Positions 1 through 6,347 are shown, counted from the first letter of the stretch. The stretch: DNA of 7,476 nucleotides from JBMYYR01 sp049609625 (GCA_049609625.1 JBMYYR010000068.1:1-7476), one strand, 5' to 3'. The notes: generated from the sequence alone by a model not told the origin. Numbers and translations are program-made.

Positions 1-30
1 AAACAACACAACCTGTTGTAAACAAACATT

Positions 31-52
31 TTAGATCAATAAAAAGATCTAA
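31..52. repeat. Short inverted repeat upstream of the first gene
   Basis: TTAGATC (31-37) and GATCTAA (46-52) form a perfect 7-bp inverted repeat around an 8-base A-rich loop. No T-run follows on either strand, so it is not a clear terminator. It lies about 25 bases upstream of the probable -7 element of the first gene and could be a regulator site or the end of a gene outside the window. A smaller palindrome, ACAAC-CT-GTTGT, lies at 8-19. No function can be assigned. Confidence 0.35.
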
Positions 53-76
53 GGTTTAATTTCAAAAGATAATTTT

Positions 77-84
77 TACCTTTG
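77..84 (+). promoter_or_regulatory. Probable Bacteroidota -7 promoter element for the exported-protein operon
   Basis: TACCTTTG matches the TAnnTTTG -7 consensus of the primary sigma factor of Bacteroidota. It sits 27 bases upstream of the ATG at 111, a normal distance. No good -33 TTTG is seen at the expected spacing (around 54-58 the sequence is GTTTA), so the call rests on the -7 element and its position. Confidence 0.6.
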
Positions 85-110
85 TCGAGATTTAAACAAC
101 AACTATCATT

Positions 111-1355
111 ATGAAAAAACTACTCTTTTTGAGCCTAGTTGCGCTTCAAGGTTTTGCTTTTGCTCAAAAACAACTCAGTACTGAAGTCTCTTTTGACGAC
201 CTTCGTTTGCCTTTGCAGCCCTTAGAAGGTCTCGAAAATTATTTTTTTACAGTATCTACGCCTTATCCCGAAAACAACGACCACCTTATTCAGCGAGCCA
301 AAGAAAAGCACAGTCAAGATTCGTTGCGTTTTCCTCAGGTTGTTCAAGAGTCGGAGTTGAAATATAAAGAAGCCTTAGCTGAATTTGACAATGATGTAGC
401 CCGAGCTCGAGAAAATTATAAACTCGAACAAGAATCGTATCAAAAACTAACTACATTAGAGCGTTTGGCAATGGACGATAGCCAAAAACCTAGACTACGA
501 ATGCCTTCAAAACCTGTTTATAGAGCTCCTCAAGCTCCGCGATATTATCCACCAAACTTATCAAGGTCTATTGTTTATAATCCGAAAGTTTTAGCCAAAT
601 CTTACCTTTTTGTGGAGAGCATCCCCGAAGGCACATCTAATGCTCTGGTTGGTCATATTGACTTTCTGCCTTTTGAAGCCAAAGCCCTAAAAACACTAAG
701 TAAAGATCAGCGTTATAAGAAATCTGACGGCACTTATGGTACGCGTAAGGTAAACTATTATGTGTTGGAACACAAACGCCCAACACATTTAAAACTAGAA
801 TACAATGGCTTGATTTTGTATGATGAATTGTTTGAATCTACTAAAAACTTTACGTCTCAATCTTTCAATAGTAGACCAGATGTGTTTCAGATTGAAAAAC
901 AATCTATTAGCAGAATTTTGGAAGAGATCAATACATTTATTAATTCAAACTATGGTTTTTCGACAATTCCAAAAAAACTTGACATCCAATATATTAAAAA
1001 CAAAAAAGGCGATTACGATTTGCTCGAAGAGGCCAAAGATTTGTGTGTAGATGGGCTTAGAGCTTTTGAACACGGAGCAGCAAACGAAAACATTCATAAA
1101 GCCATTGCGCTTTGGAAACAAGAACTTGCCTTGTCGGATTTGGAAGACCGAAAAGCACGCATCAACCGAAAAGTTACCGAATCTATTTTATTTAATTTGA
1201 TGTATATCGGATTGGTTGTGAATGACATAAAGCTTTCGGAAAACGCATTCTACAAACTCAAAGACATGAAACTGAGCTATACTGAAAAGAAAGTTGTGTC
1301 AGCTTTTGAGTCGAATATTAAAGATGAAAAAAAGCGTCTAGAAGCTAATAACTAA
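111..1355 (+). CDS. Exported protein of unknown function with coiled-coil and helical C-terminal region
   Basis: This 414-residue protein is not recognised. Residues 1-18 form a clear Sec signal peptide (MKK, a hydrophobic core, then AFA before Q19). No lipobox cysteine follows, so the product should be released into the periplasm or reach the outer membrane. Residues about 75-125 are rich in Glu, Lys, Gln and Leu and look like a coiled coil. Residues 126-150 are a Pro/Arg/Tyr-rich linker. Residues about 155-290 look like a mixed alpha/beta domain, and 303-412 are helical and could form TPR-like repeats (inference from composition). It is the first gene of a unit with the nuclease-like gene, which starts 4 bases after its stop. 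The start is supported by the signal peptide and the TACCTTTG element upstream. No transmembrane segment or catalytic motif was noticed beyond the signal peptide. Confidence 0.85.
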   Translation: MKKLLFLSLVALQGFAFAQKQLSTEVSFDDLRLPLQPLEGLENYFFTVSTPYPENNDHLIQRAKEKHSQDSLRFPQVVQESELKYKEALAEFDNDVARARENYKLEQESYQKLTTLERLAMDDSQKPRLRMPSKPVYRAPQAPRYYPPNLSRSIVYNPKVLAKSYLFVESIPEGTSNALVGHIDFLPFEAKALKTLSKDQRYKKSDGTYGTRKVNYYVLEHKRPTHLKLEYNGLILYDELFESTKNFTSQSFNSRPDVFQIEKQSISRILEEINTFINSNYGFSTIPKKLDIQYIKNKKGDYDLLEEAKDLCVDGLRAFEHGAANENIHKAIALWKQELALSDLEDRKARINRKVTESILFNLMYIGLVVNDIKLSENAFYKLKDMKLSYTEKKVVSAFESNIKDEKKRLEANN

Positions 1356-1359
1356 GCTT

Positions 1360-1806
1360 ATGTCTTTCAATTTTCCCAAACTAAATCTTCCTCCTATTTC
1401 ATTGAAAATAAAAGAAGTAGAACCTGGAATATTTACTTATTGGGATGTTGTCAGAAAAAAATATCTTAGACTTACACCAGAAGAATGGGTGCGCCAACAT
1501 TGGGTTCAGTTACTGCGCACTCATTATCAATTTCCTTTATCCCATTTGGCTGTCGAAAAGCAAATTTCTCCAAAATTTAGATTCGACCTTTTGGCTTTTA
1601 ACAAAACAGGAAAAGCGTGTATTGTTTGTGAATTTAAAGCTCCACAAATACCTCTAAACCAATCTGTTTTGGAACAAAGCTTAGATTATAATTACAACTA
1701 CGGCACCTCTTCCATTGTGTTGAGCAATGGACTAGAACATCAGCTTTTTAATTTTGATGAAGCACAGAACACCTTTGTTCGTTCTGAAGTTTTAGCTCCA
1801 TTTTAA
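1360..1806 (+). CDS. Solitary HsdR N-terminal-like (PD-(D/E)XK type) domain protein
   Basis: This 148-residue protein resembles the type I restriction enzyme R-protein N-terminal domain family (HSDR_N_2), which is widespread as a stand-alone gene in Bacteroidota. Family-like features are TPEEWVRQ (39-46), VEKQI (65-69), RFDLLAF (74-80), CIVCEFKAP (87-95) and the tail Q106...YNYNY...IVLSNGLEH (119-127). D76, E91 and K93 fit the D...ExK core of PD-(D/E)XK nucleases, with E66 as a possible helix glutamate. There is no helicase part and no HsdM or HsdS neighbour, so it is not a restriction system here. The ATG lies 4 bases after the stop of the exported-protein gene, which implies co-transcription and probable translational coupling. 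The cellular role of these solitary proteins is unknown; nuclease activity is inferred from motif conservation only. Confidence 0.82.
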   Translation: MSFNFPKLNLPPISLKIKEVEPGIFTYWDVVRKKYLRLTPEEWVRQHWVQLLRTHYQFPLSHLAVEKQISPKFRFDLLAFNKTGKACIVCEFKAPQIPLNQSVLEQSLDYNYNYGTSSIVLSNGLEHQLFNFDEAQNTFVRSEVLAPF

Positions 1807-1854
1807 TCCTTTTTGCACAACATACACTACTGCCAAATTTTCAGGTTTTTACTT

Positions 1855-1870
1855 TGGCACAAGGCTTGCT
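1855..1870 (+). promoter_or_regulatory. Sigma-54 (RpoN) -24/-12 promoter upstream of lon
   Basis: TGGCAC (1855-1860), a 5-base spacer AAGGC, then TTGCT (1866-1870) match the sigma-54 consensus TGGCAC-N5-TTGCW at every defined position, with the invariant GG and GC exactly 10 bases apart. The predicted transcript starts near 1881 and leaves a leader of about 145 bases before the lon ATG at 2026. No primary-sigma TAnnTTTG element is obvious in this gap; TACTTTG at 1850-1856 has a one-base-short spacer. An imperfect operator-like palindrome, GAACA-N4-TGTTC (1767-1780), lies about 75-90 bases upstream and could bind an enhancer-binding activator (speculative). Confidence 0.65.
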
Positions 1871-1969
1871 TTTTGAGCAAATGGTACTAACAAATACCAC
1901 AAACAAACACCAAAGATTTATCAAAATCTCAACGTGTTTAGTGCAACACCTCGAATTTTTAACTACTTT

Positions 1970-1997
1970 TCGGGTTTTGATGAAGCTCAAAACCCGA
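1970..1997 (+). promoter_or_regulatory. Stable hairpin in the lon leader
   Basis: TCGGGTTTTGA (1970-1980) pairs perfectly with TCAAAACCCGA (1987-1997) around a 6-base loop, giving an 11-bp stem 28 bases before the lon ATG. No T-run follows, so it is not a standard intrinsic terminator. It would lie within the leader of a transcript from the sigma-54 site. It could be an mRNA stability or translation-control structure, or a DNA operator. It is too far downstream of the nuclease-like gene, with no T tract, to be a convincing terminator for that gene. Confidence 0.55.
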
Positions 1998-2025
1998 CTA
2001 TAGCTATTGACATATTGACAGTAAA

Positions 2026-4488
2026 ATGACAAAAAAGAACATTAATTTTTTAAACACGGATAGTGATTTGGGTGGCGGATCGGCCATGATAAGCATCAAT
2101 GATCTTCCGATCGACAATACCTTCGACCCAGCTAAACTTCCCAGCGAACTTCCCGTTTTGGCCTTGCGAAATACCGTTTTGTTTCCGCAAACCATTATGC
2201 CCATTACGGTTTCCAGAGATCAATCTAAATCACTCATCAAAGATGTAGAGAAGAGCGAAACGAAACTTCTGGCTGTTGTAGCGCAAAAAAACCCAGAACA
2301 TCAAGATCCAAAATCTAAAGACATGTATGGCATGGGCGTTTTGGCACGGGTAATGAAAGCGTTTGATTTGCCCAACGACACTATGGTTATTGTTTTGCAA
2401 TCTATCGAGCGAATCGAAATTTCTGAGTTTACTAAAGAAAAACCTTATTTTGTAGGTGTTCCAAAACAGGTTGAACCCGAGCTCGTTGCCAACGAAGGAG
2501 ACTTTGATTCGATAACAAAATCGGTTAAAGAACTTGCCCTGAGTATCCTTGAAGAGTCTGATTTGCCCGAAGAAGCCAGCTTTACACTAGAAAACATTAG
2601 CGAAAGCAGTAAAATGCTAAATTATGTTTGCTCTAATATAAACGCCGAAATGGCGCTAAAACAATCTCTTTTAGAAGAATCTAACCTGGAACAGCGGGCA
2701 GAAAAAGCAGTTGAAGTTCTGACCGAAAATTACCAGGAAGCTTTGTTGCGAAATGAAATTCAGGCACGTGTTCGCCATGGTATTGACGACCAACAGCGTG
2801 AGTATTTTCTAAATCAACAATTGAAAACCATTCAGGACGAACTTGGAGGCCAGCCAGCTCAGCAAGATATTGAGGAAATGAAAACCAAAGCAAAAACCAA
2901 GAAGTGGTCGAAAGCTATTGGCGAAACATTTGAAAAAGAATTAGATCGATTTAGCCGAATCAATCCGCAAATGTCTGAATATCATGTTCAAAGAAATTAT
3001 TTAGAAACCTTACTTGACTTGCCTTTTGGCGAGTTTTCAAAAGACAATTACAACCTAAAACGTGCCACCAAAATTTTGAATGATGATCATTTTGGCTTAG
3101 AAAAGGTAAAAGAACGTGTTTTGGAACACTTGGCTGTTCTGAAACTAAAAGGCAATATGAAATCGCCAATTATTTGCCTGCATGGCCCTCCGGGAGTCGG
3201 AAAAACATCTTTGGGCCGTTCGATTGCAAAGGCATTAAACCGAAAATATGTACGTATGTCTTTGGGTGGCTTGCGTGATGAAGCCGAAATAAAAGGCCAT
3301 CGAAAAACCTATATTGGCGCTATGCCTGGGCGTGTGGTTCAGAGTCTGAAAAAGGTAAAATCTGCCAATCCTGTATTTGTACTTGATGAAATTGATAAAA
3401 TATCTCGAGATAGCCACGGCGACCCTTCGTCGGCAATGCTTGAGGTTTTGGACCCGGAACAAAATTTTGAATTTCAGGATCATTATTTAGATCTTCCTTT
3501 CGATTTATCGAATGTGCTTTTTGTGGCCACAGCCAACAACCTAAACACCATTCAACCTGCTTTGAGAGATAGAATGGAGCTTATCGAAATTTCGGGTTAT
3601 ACGGTGGAAGAAAAAATCGAAATTGGAAAAAAACATCTGCTGCCAAAGCAACTTACGGCTCATGGACTGAGTGCTAAGCAAATAAAACTGAGCAAAAACC
3701 AATGGCAAACCCTTGTTGAAGGATATACCTTAGAATCTGGCGTACGTGGTTTAGACAAAACAATTGCAAAATTAGTTCGTCAGGTAGCAAAAAAAGTAGC
3801 TCTTGAAGACGTGTTGCTCAAAAAAGTTTCTGATGAGAATTTAAAAACGTTTTTGGGGCCAAAACTATTTGACAAAGACCTTACAGAAGACAACACAACA
3901 GCTGGTGTGGTTACTGGTTTGGCGTGGACACAAGTAGGGGGAGACATTCTAAGCATAGAATCCTCTTTTAGTAAAGGAACCGGAAAAGTGTCGATGACAG
4001 GAAACTTGGGCGACGTGATGAAAGAATCCGTTCAGGTGGCGTTTAATTACATTAAATCTAATGCCAAAAAACTTAAAATCAATCCTTTGCATTTAGAAAA
4101 AAATGATTTCTATCTTCATGTGCCACAAGGCGCTGTGCCGAAAGATGGACCAAGTGCTGGTATCACAATGTTGAGCTCTTTAGTATCCTTGTTGAAGCAA
4201 AAACGTGTGAAACGCAACTTAGCCATGACCGGAGAAATCACTTTGAGAGGAAAAGTATTGCCTGTCGGCGGAATAAAAGAAAAAGTATTGGCAGCCAAAC
4301 GCGCTGGTATTACAGACATCATTCTTTGTTATAAAAACACCAAAGATATTCTCGAAATTGAAGACCGCTACCTTACTGGACTTCAATTTCATTATGTAAA
4401 AACCATGGATGAAGTTTTGGATATTGCCATTACAGATGAAAATGTAAAAAATATAAAAACGTTTGACTCAGACGAACACAAAGGTTAA
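2026..4488 (+). CDS. lon: ATP-dependent protease Lon (endopeptidase La)
   Basis: Lon is the cytosolic homo-hexameric AAA+ serine protease that unfolds and degrades misfolded and regulatory proteins. This 820-residue copy appears complete. The N-terminal substrate-binding domain spans about 40-250 (LPVLALRNTVLFP at 42-54), followed by a coiled-coil helical region about 220-340. The AAA+ module has Walker A GPPGVGKTS (387-395, K393), Walker B FVLDEID (451-457), sensor asparagines at 504/505, arginine-finger candidates R514/R516 and sensor-2 R574. The S16 protease domain has PKDGPSAG with catalytic S710, and GGIKEK with catalytic K753; the 43-residue gap equals that of S679/K722 in E. coli Lon. 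It is somewhat longer than E. coli Lon (784), partly from an N-terminal extension usual in Bacteroidota. The first ATG is chosen; a second in-frame ATG at 2086 is possible. It is transcribed alone, probably from the sigma-54 site, and converges on lpxK. Confidence 0.98.
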   Translation: MTKKNINFLNTDSDLGGGSAMISINDLPIDNTFDPAKLPSELPVLALRNTVLFPQTIMPITVSRDQSKSLIKDVEKSETKLLAVVAQKNPEHQDPKSKDMYGMGVLARVMKAFDLPNDTMVIVLQSIERIEISEFTKEKPYFVGVPKQVEPELVANEGDFDSITKSVKELALSILEESDLPEEASFTLENISESSKMLNYVCSNINAEMALKQSLLEESNLEQRAEKAVEVLTENYQEALLRNEIQARVRHGIDDQQREYFLNQQLKTIQDELGGQPAQQDIEEMKTKAKTKKWSKAIGETFEKELDRFSRINPQMSEYHVQRNYLETLLDLPFGEFSKDNYNLKRATKILNDDHFGLEKVKERVLEHLAVLKLKGNMKSPIICLHGPPGVGKTSLGRSIAKALNRKYVRMSLGGLRDEAEIKGHRKTYIGAMPGRVVQSLKKVKSANPVFVLDEIDKISRDSHGDPSSAMLEVLDPEQNFEFQDHYLDLPFDLSNVLFVATANNLNTIQPALRDRMELIEISGYTVEEKIEIGKKHLLPKQLTAHGLSAKQIKLSKNQWQTLVEGYTLESGVRGLDKTIAKLVRQVAKKVALEDVLLKKVSDENLKTFLGPKLFDKDLTEDNTTAGVVTGLAWTQVGGDILSIESSFSKGTGKVSMTGNLGDVMKESVQVAFNYIKSNAKKLKINPLHLEKNDFYLHVPQGAVPKDGPSAGITMLSSLVSLLKQKRVKRNLAMTGEITLRGKVLPVGGIKEKVLAAKRAGITDIILCYKNTKDILEIEDRYLTGLQFHYVKTMDEVLDIAITDENVKNIKTFDSDEHKG

Positions 4489-4510
4489 TATCTATTACGA
4501 GCTGATTATC

Positions 4511-4565
4511 AAACAATAAGATTATTATAGTTAGTACGCATTCTGCTATAATAATCTTGTTGTTT
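4511..4565. terminator. Bidirectional terminator between convergent lon and lpxK
   Basis: Positions 4511-4530 pair with 4546-4565 across a 15-base loop: a 20-bp stem with one T:G position, whose inner 13 bp (AAGATTATTATAG / CTATAATAATCTT) are perfect. The plus strand continues GTTGTTTT on the right arm and the minus strand reads TTGTTT at its own right arm, so it can stop both transcripts. It starts 22 bases after the lon stop and its right arm touches the lpxK stop codon. The stem is AT-rich, and the U tails are part of the stem rather than following it. Confidence 0.75.
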
Positions 4566-5614
4566 TATGATTTTTGGTTCTTAGTTAGCGTTTCCAACAA
4601 CCTTGTTTTGAGGAATGCTTTATCATCCGCATTCATCTCAACTTCTATAGGTTGGTAGAACACATCTACACCGTTTAATTCGTTTTTGAATTGCATGAGT
4701 CGCATCGCATCTTTTTCTGTTGTGATGATGGCTTTATTTTCTGATGGAATCAGGTGAAATTGCTTTACTATTTTCTTTATTTCTTTAGATTTGAATCTGT
4801 GATGGTCTGGAAAATCATAATGTCTAACATATTCGGCTTTGGAGTTCAAATTTTTGACAAAAGCTTTACTTTTTGCAATTCCGGTTATAGCCACTAAATG
4901 TTCGTATTTGTTTGATTTCCAATCAGATTCATCAGAAAAAAGTTGTTCTACTGAGCTGTATTTTACTTTAGAAAACAAGACTTGCGCTTGGCTATAAAAC
5001 TTTATTTTTTTCTTTATTTTTTCTTTCTCTTCATCCGAAAGTTGCTCTGGACATTTGCTTACAATAATAAGCTCGGCGCGCTTGGCTCCAAACCTATTTT
5101 CTCTCAATCTTCCGGCTGGCATCAAGAGGTCTTTGGTAAACAAATTTGAATAATCTGTAATCAAAATATTAAGATTTGCTTTCACTTTTCGGTGCTGAAA
5201 GGCATCATCTAATAAAATGAGTTTTGGGTCTCGTTTTTTATTGAGTTTCTTTATTCCTCTAGCTCGTTTTTCATCAACAGCTACGCTGATGTTTTTGAAT
5301 TTATTATAATACTGAAAAGGTTCATCGCCAATAGAATCGGCGGTAGATTGATTGCCAGCCAAACGAAATCCTTTTGTTTTTCTTTTGTAACCTCTACTCA
5401 AAATGGCAAGTCCATCAACTTGTTCGCACAAACGCACACAATATTCTATATGCGGCGTTTTTCCGGTGCCACCAACCGATAAATTTCCCACACAAACGAC
5501 AGTATTTTCTGGATTGTAACTTTTAAAAACATTCCAGTCATATAATTTGTTTCTACAAAAGGTAATCAGGTTATAAACTAAAGCAAATGGATAAAGCAGT
5601 ATTTTAAGCATCAA
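4565..5614 (-). CDS. lpxK: Tetraacyldisaccharide 4'-kinase LpxK
   Basis: LpxK phosphorylates the 4' position of the lipid A disaccharide at the inner face of the cytoplasmic membrane, making lipid IVA, an essential step in outer-membrane lipopolysaccharide assembly. The 349-residue length is normal. Residues 1-24 form a hydrophobic/basic N-terminal membrane anchor. Family motifs are VGNLSVGGTGKTP (42-54, P-loop with K52), SRGYKRKTKG (73-82), GDEP (96-99), LLDDAFQHR (134-142, Walker B-like), PAGRLRE (166-172), FPDHHRF (268-274) and TTEKDAMRL (298-306). The Asp in GDEP and the DHH motif correspond to regions known to matter for catalysis. The gene begins ATG ATG, so the start could be at 5614 or 5611. 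It stands alone on the minus strand, convergent with lon and divergent from the 96-residue gene. Its presence shows the organism is a Gram-negative with lipid A. Confidence 0.97.
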   Translation of the reverse strand: MMLKILLYPFALVYNLITFCRNKLYDWNVFKSYNPENTVVCVGNLSVGGTGKTPHIEYCVRLCEQVDGLAILSRGYKRKTKGFRLAGNQSTADSIGDEPFQYYNKFKNISVAVDEKRARGIKKLNKKRDPKLILLDDAFQHRKVKANLNILITDYSNLFTKDLLMPAGRLRENRFGAKRAELIIVSKCPEQLSDEEKEKIKKKIKFYSQAQVLFSKVKYSSVEQLFSDESDWKSNKYEHLVAITGIAKSKAFVKNLNSKAEYVRHYDFPDHHRFKSKEIKKIVKQFHLIPSENKAIITTEKDAMRLMQFKNELNGVDVFYQPIEVEMNADDKAFLKTRLLETLTKNQKS

Positions 5615-5666
5615 AATAAATTTTATTTAACTGATTTTAAGACGTTTAACTTTCTAAAACAAAGTT

Positions 5667-5682
5667 TGGCACACTATTAGCT
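5667..5682 (+). promoter_or_regulatory. Sigma-54-like promoter upstream of the 96-residue gene
   Basis: TGGCAC (5667-5672) is a perfect -24 element, preceded by TT as at the lon site. After ACTAT comes TAGCT (5678-5682), which differs from TTGCW at one base but keeps the GC dinucleotide exactly 10 bases from the GG. The predicted start is near 5693, only about 13 bases before the ATG at 5706, so the leader would be very short. The -24 half is strong and the -12 half is weaker, so this is a candidate rather than a firm call. Confidence 0.45.
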
Positions 5683-5705
5683 TAAAGGTAGAAAACGACC
5701 TAATT

Positions 5706-5996
5706 ATGACAGCAAATTTACACATCATAACGCTAAAAAGAACAGACGGTAAAGCTATTAAGTTTCAAGAAATAAAAAAACAAAGTGCTTTTATTGTTAA
5801 TTTACTTATCCCGATTATCAACATCAATGTATCGAATGATTTGAACGAAGCTTGGATTATTATCGATAAAAAACACAGCCGAGCACTTTTAAAGCTTCTT
5901 CATACACTTGCGTTTTTCAACAACTACATTATTGAAGAAAGAACAATAAGTACTTCTAAATTAGATACTTACAATTGTGATTTTTCAATGAATTAA
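5706..5996 (+). CDS. Small cytosolic protein, muconolactone-isomerase/YciI-like pattern
   Basis: This 96-residue protein has no signal peptide or membrane segment. The apparent order is strand (5-11, HIITLKR), helix (18-33), strand (37-43), a DLNEAW turn into strand (45-53, AWIIID), helix (57-70) and strand (73-81, NYIIEERTI). The spacing and residues (Q26, V31, D45...W50, LL near 64-65, Y74 before I-x-E) resemble small Bacteroidota proteins annotated as muconolactone delta-isomerase-like, which adopt the dimeric alpha+beta barrel (ferredoxin-like) fold. This is a fold-level guess; no catalytic residue can be named. It is monocistronic, with a sigma-54-like site in front and a strong terminator 8 bases after its stop. 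It is divergent from lpxK, and nothing nearby hints at a metabolic pathway. The isolated promoter and terminator, plus good AT-rich codon use, support a real gene. Confidence 0.75.
   Translation: MTANLHIITLKRTDGKAIKFQEIKKQSAFIVNLLIPIININVSNDLNEAWIIIDKKHSRALLKLLHTLAFFNNYIIEERTISTSKLDTYNCDFSMN
5713..5720 (-). promoter_or_regulatory. Possible -7 element for lpxK
   Basis: On the minus strand this reads TAAATTTG, matching TAnnTTTG, about 100 bases upstream of the lpxK start. No -33 TTTG is seen at the expected distance, and the site lies inside the first codons of the divergent 96-residue gene. If used, lpxK transcription would start close to the start codon of that gene, so the two transcripts would overlap at their 5' ends. 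Confidence 0.25.
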
Positions 5997-6004
5997 ATAA
6001 ATTC

Positions 6005-6050
6005 AGCTTATCAACATCGTTTTAACACCCTGTTGATAAGCTCTTTTTTT
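6005..6050 (+). terminator. Intrinsic terminator of the 96-residue gene
   Basis: AGCTTATCAACA (6005-6016) and TGTTGATAAGCT (6031-6042) form a perfect 12-bp stem with a 14-base loop, followed by C and seven T (6044-6050). It begins 8 bases after the stop codon at 5994-5996, the ideal place for a Rho-independent terminator. Each arm also contains TTATCAACA or its complement, one base off the DnaA box. Confidence 0.88.
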
Positions 6051-6230
6051 AGCTTTACTATCAAGACTTTACACTATTTAAAATTCATCAAAATCTTTAA
6101 TAACTTATTTATAAAAAGTAAAAACATCTGCGCTTTATATTAAAATTAAATTCTATTGCGTTTTAAAATCAATAATGCAAGACAAATTTTTAAGAACTAT
6201 TAAACAATTTGATTAAATAAAAATCAAGGT

Positions 6231-6347
6231 TTATACACAGCAAGTCCACAGTAAAATTATTAACATTTAGCTGTGGACTTGTCTTTTTAACCACTGTTTA
6301 TAAACTCTATTAATTCATTAAAAATCAATCTATTAAATTGTTAATAA
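6231..6347. other. Cluster of DnaA-box-like 9-mers
   Basis: TTATACACA at 6231-6239 is an exact match to TTATNCACA. TTATTAACA (6257-6265, plus), TGTTTATAA (6295-6303, minus box TTATAAACA) and TGTTAATAA (6339-6347, minus box TTATTAACA) each differ from it at one position, always C to A. Two more of the same class (TTATCAACA) form the arms of the terminator at 6005-6042. The same word class also occurs singly inside genes (572-580 and 5815-5823), so only the clustering is notable. DnaA binding is an inference. Confidence 0.35.
6241..6288 (+). terminator. Terminator-like hairpin with no gene upstream
   Basis: CAAGTCCACAG (6241-6251) and CTGTGGACTTG (6271-6281) form a perfect 11-bp stem. TAAA/TTTA can add 4 bp inside with one bulged G (6270). 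TCTTTTT (6282-6288) follows. This is a textbook Rho-independent terminator for plus-strand transcription. The gene before it already has its own terminator ending at 6050, so this one would end either a separate short transcript or read-through. The arms carry TCCACA / TGTGGA, the core of the DnaA box. Confidence 0.7.

Noticed and set aside
820..1050. 76-residue plus-strand frame inside the exported-protein gene
   Set aside because: It is an out-of-frame shadow of the 414-residue gene, which has a signal peptide and a continuous frame.
1545..1562. GG-N10-GC match inside the nuclease-like gene
   Set aside because: Only the GG and GC dinucleotides fit (TGGCTG, then AAGC); it lies well inside coding sequence and is probably a chance match.
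1360..1806. Restriction-modification system
   Set aside because: Only the N-terminal nuclease-like domain is present; there is no helicase part, methyltransferase or specificity subunit in the window.
1831..1859. TGCCAAA / TTTGGCA inverted repeat after the nuclease-like gene as its terminator
   Set aside because: The 7-bp stem has a 15-base loop and no T-run after it, and its right arm is part of the sigma-54 -24 element. It was not called as a terminator.
1841..2032. 63-residue minus-strand frame between the nuclease-like gene and lon
   Set aside because: Composition is unlike the neighbouring proteins (Cys/Val/Ser-rich without a motif), it covers the sigma-54 site and hairpin, overlaps the lon start, and has no promoter of its own.
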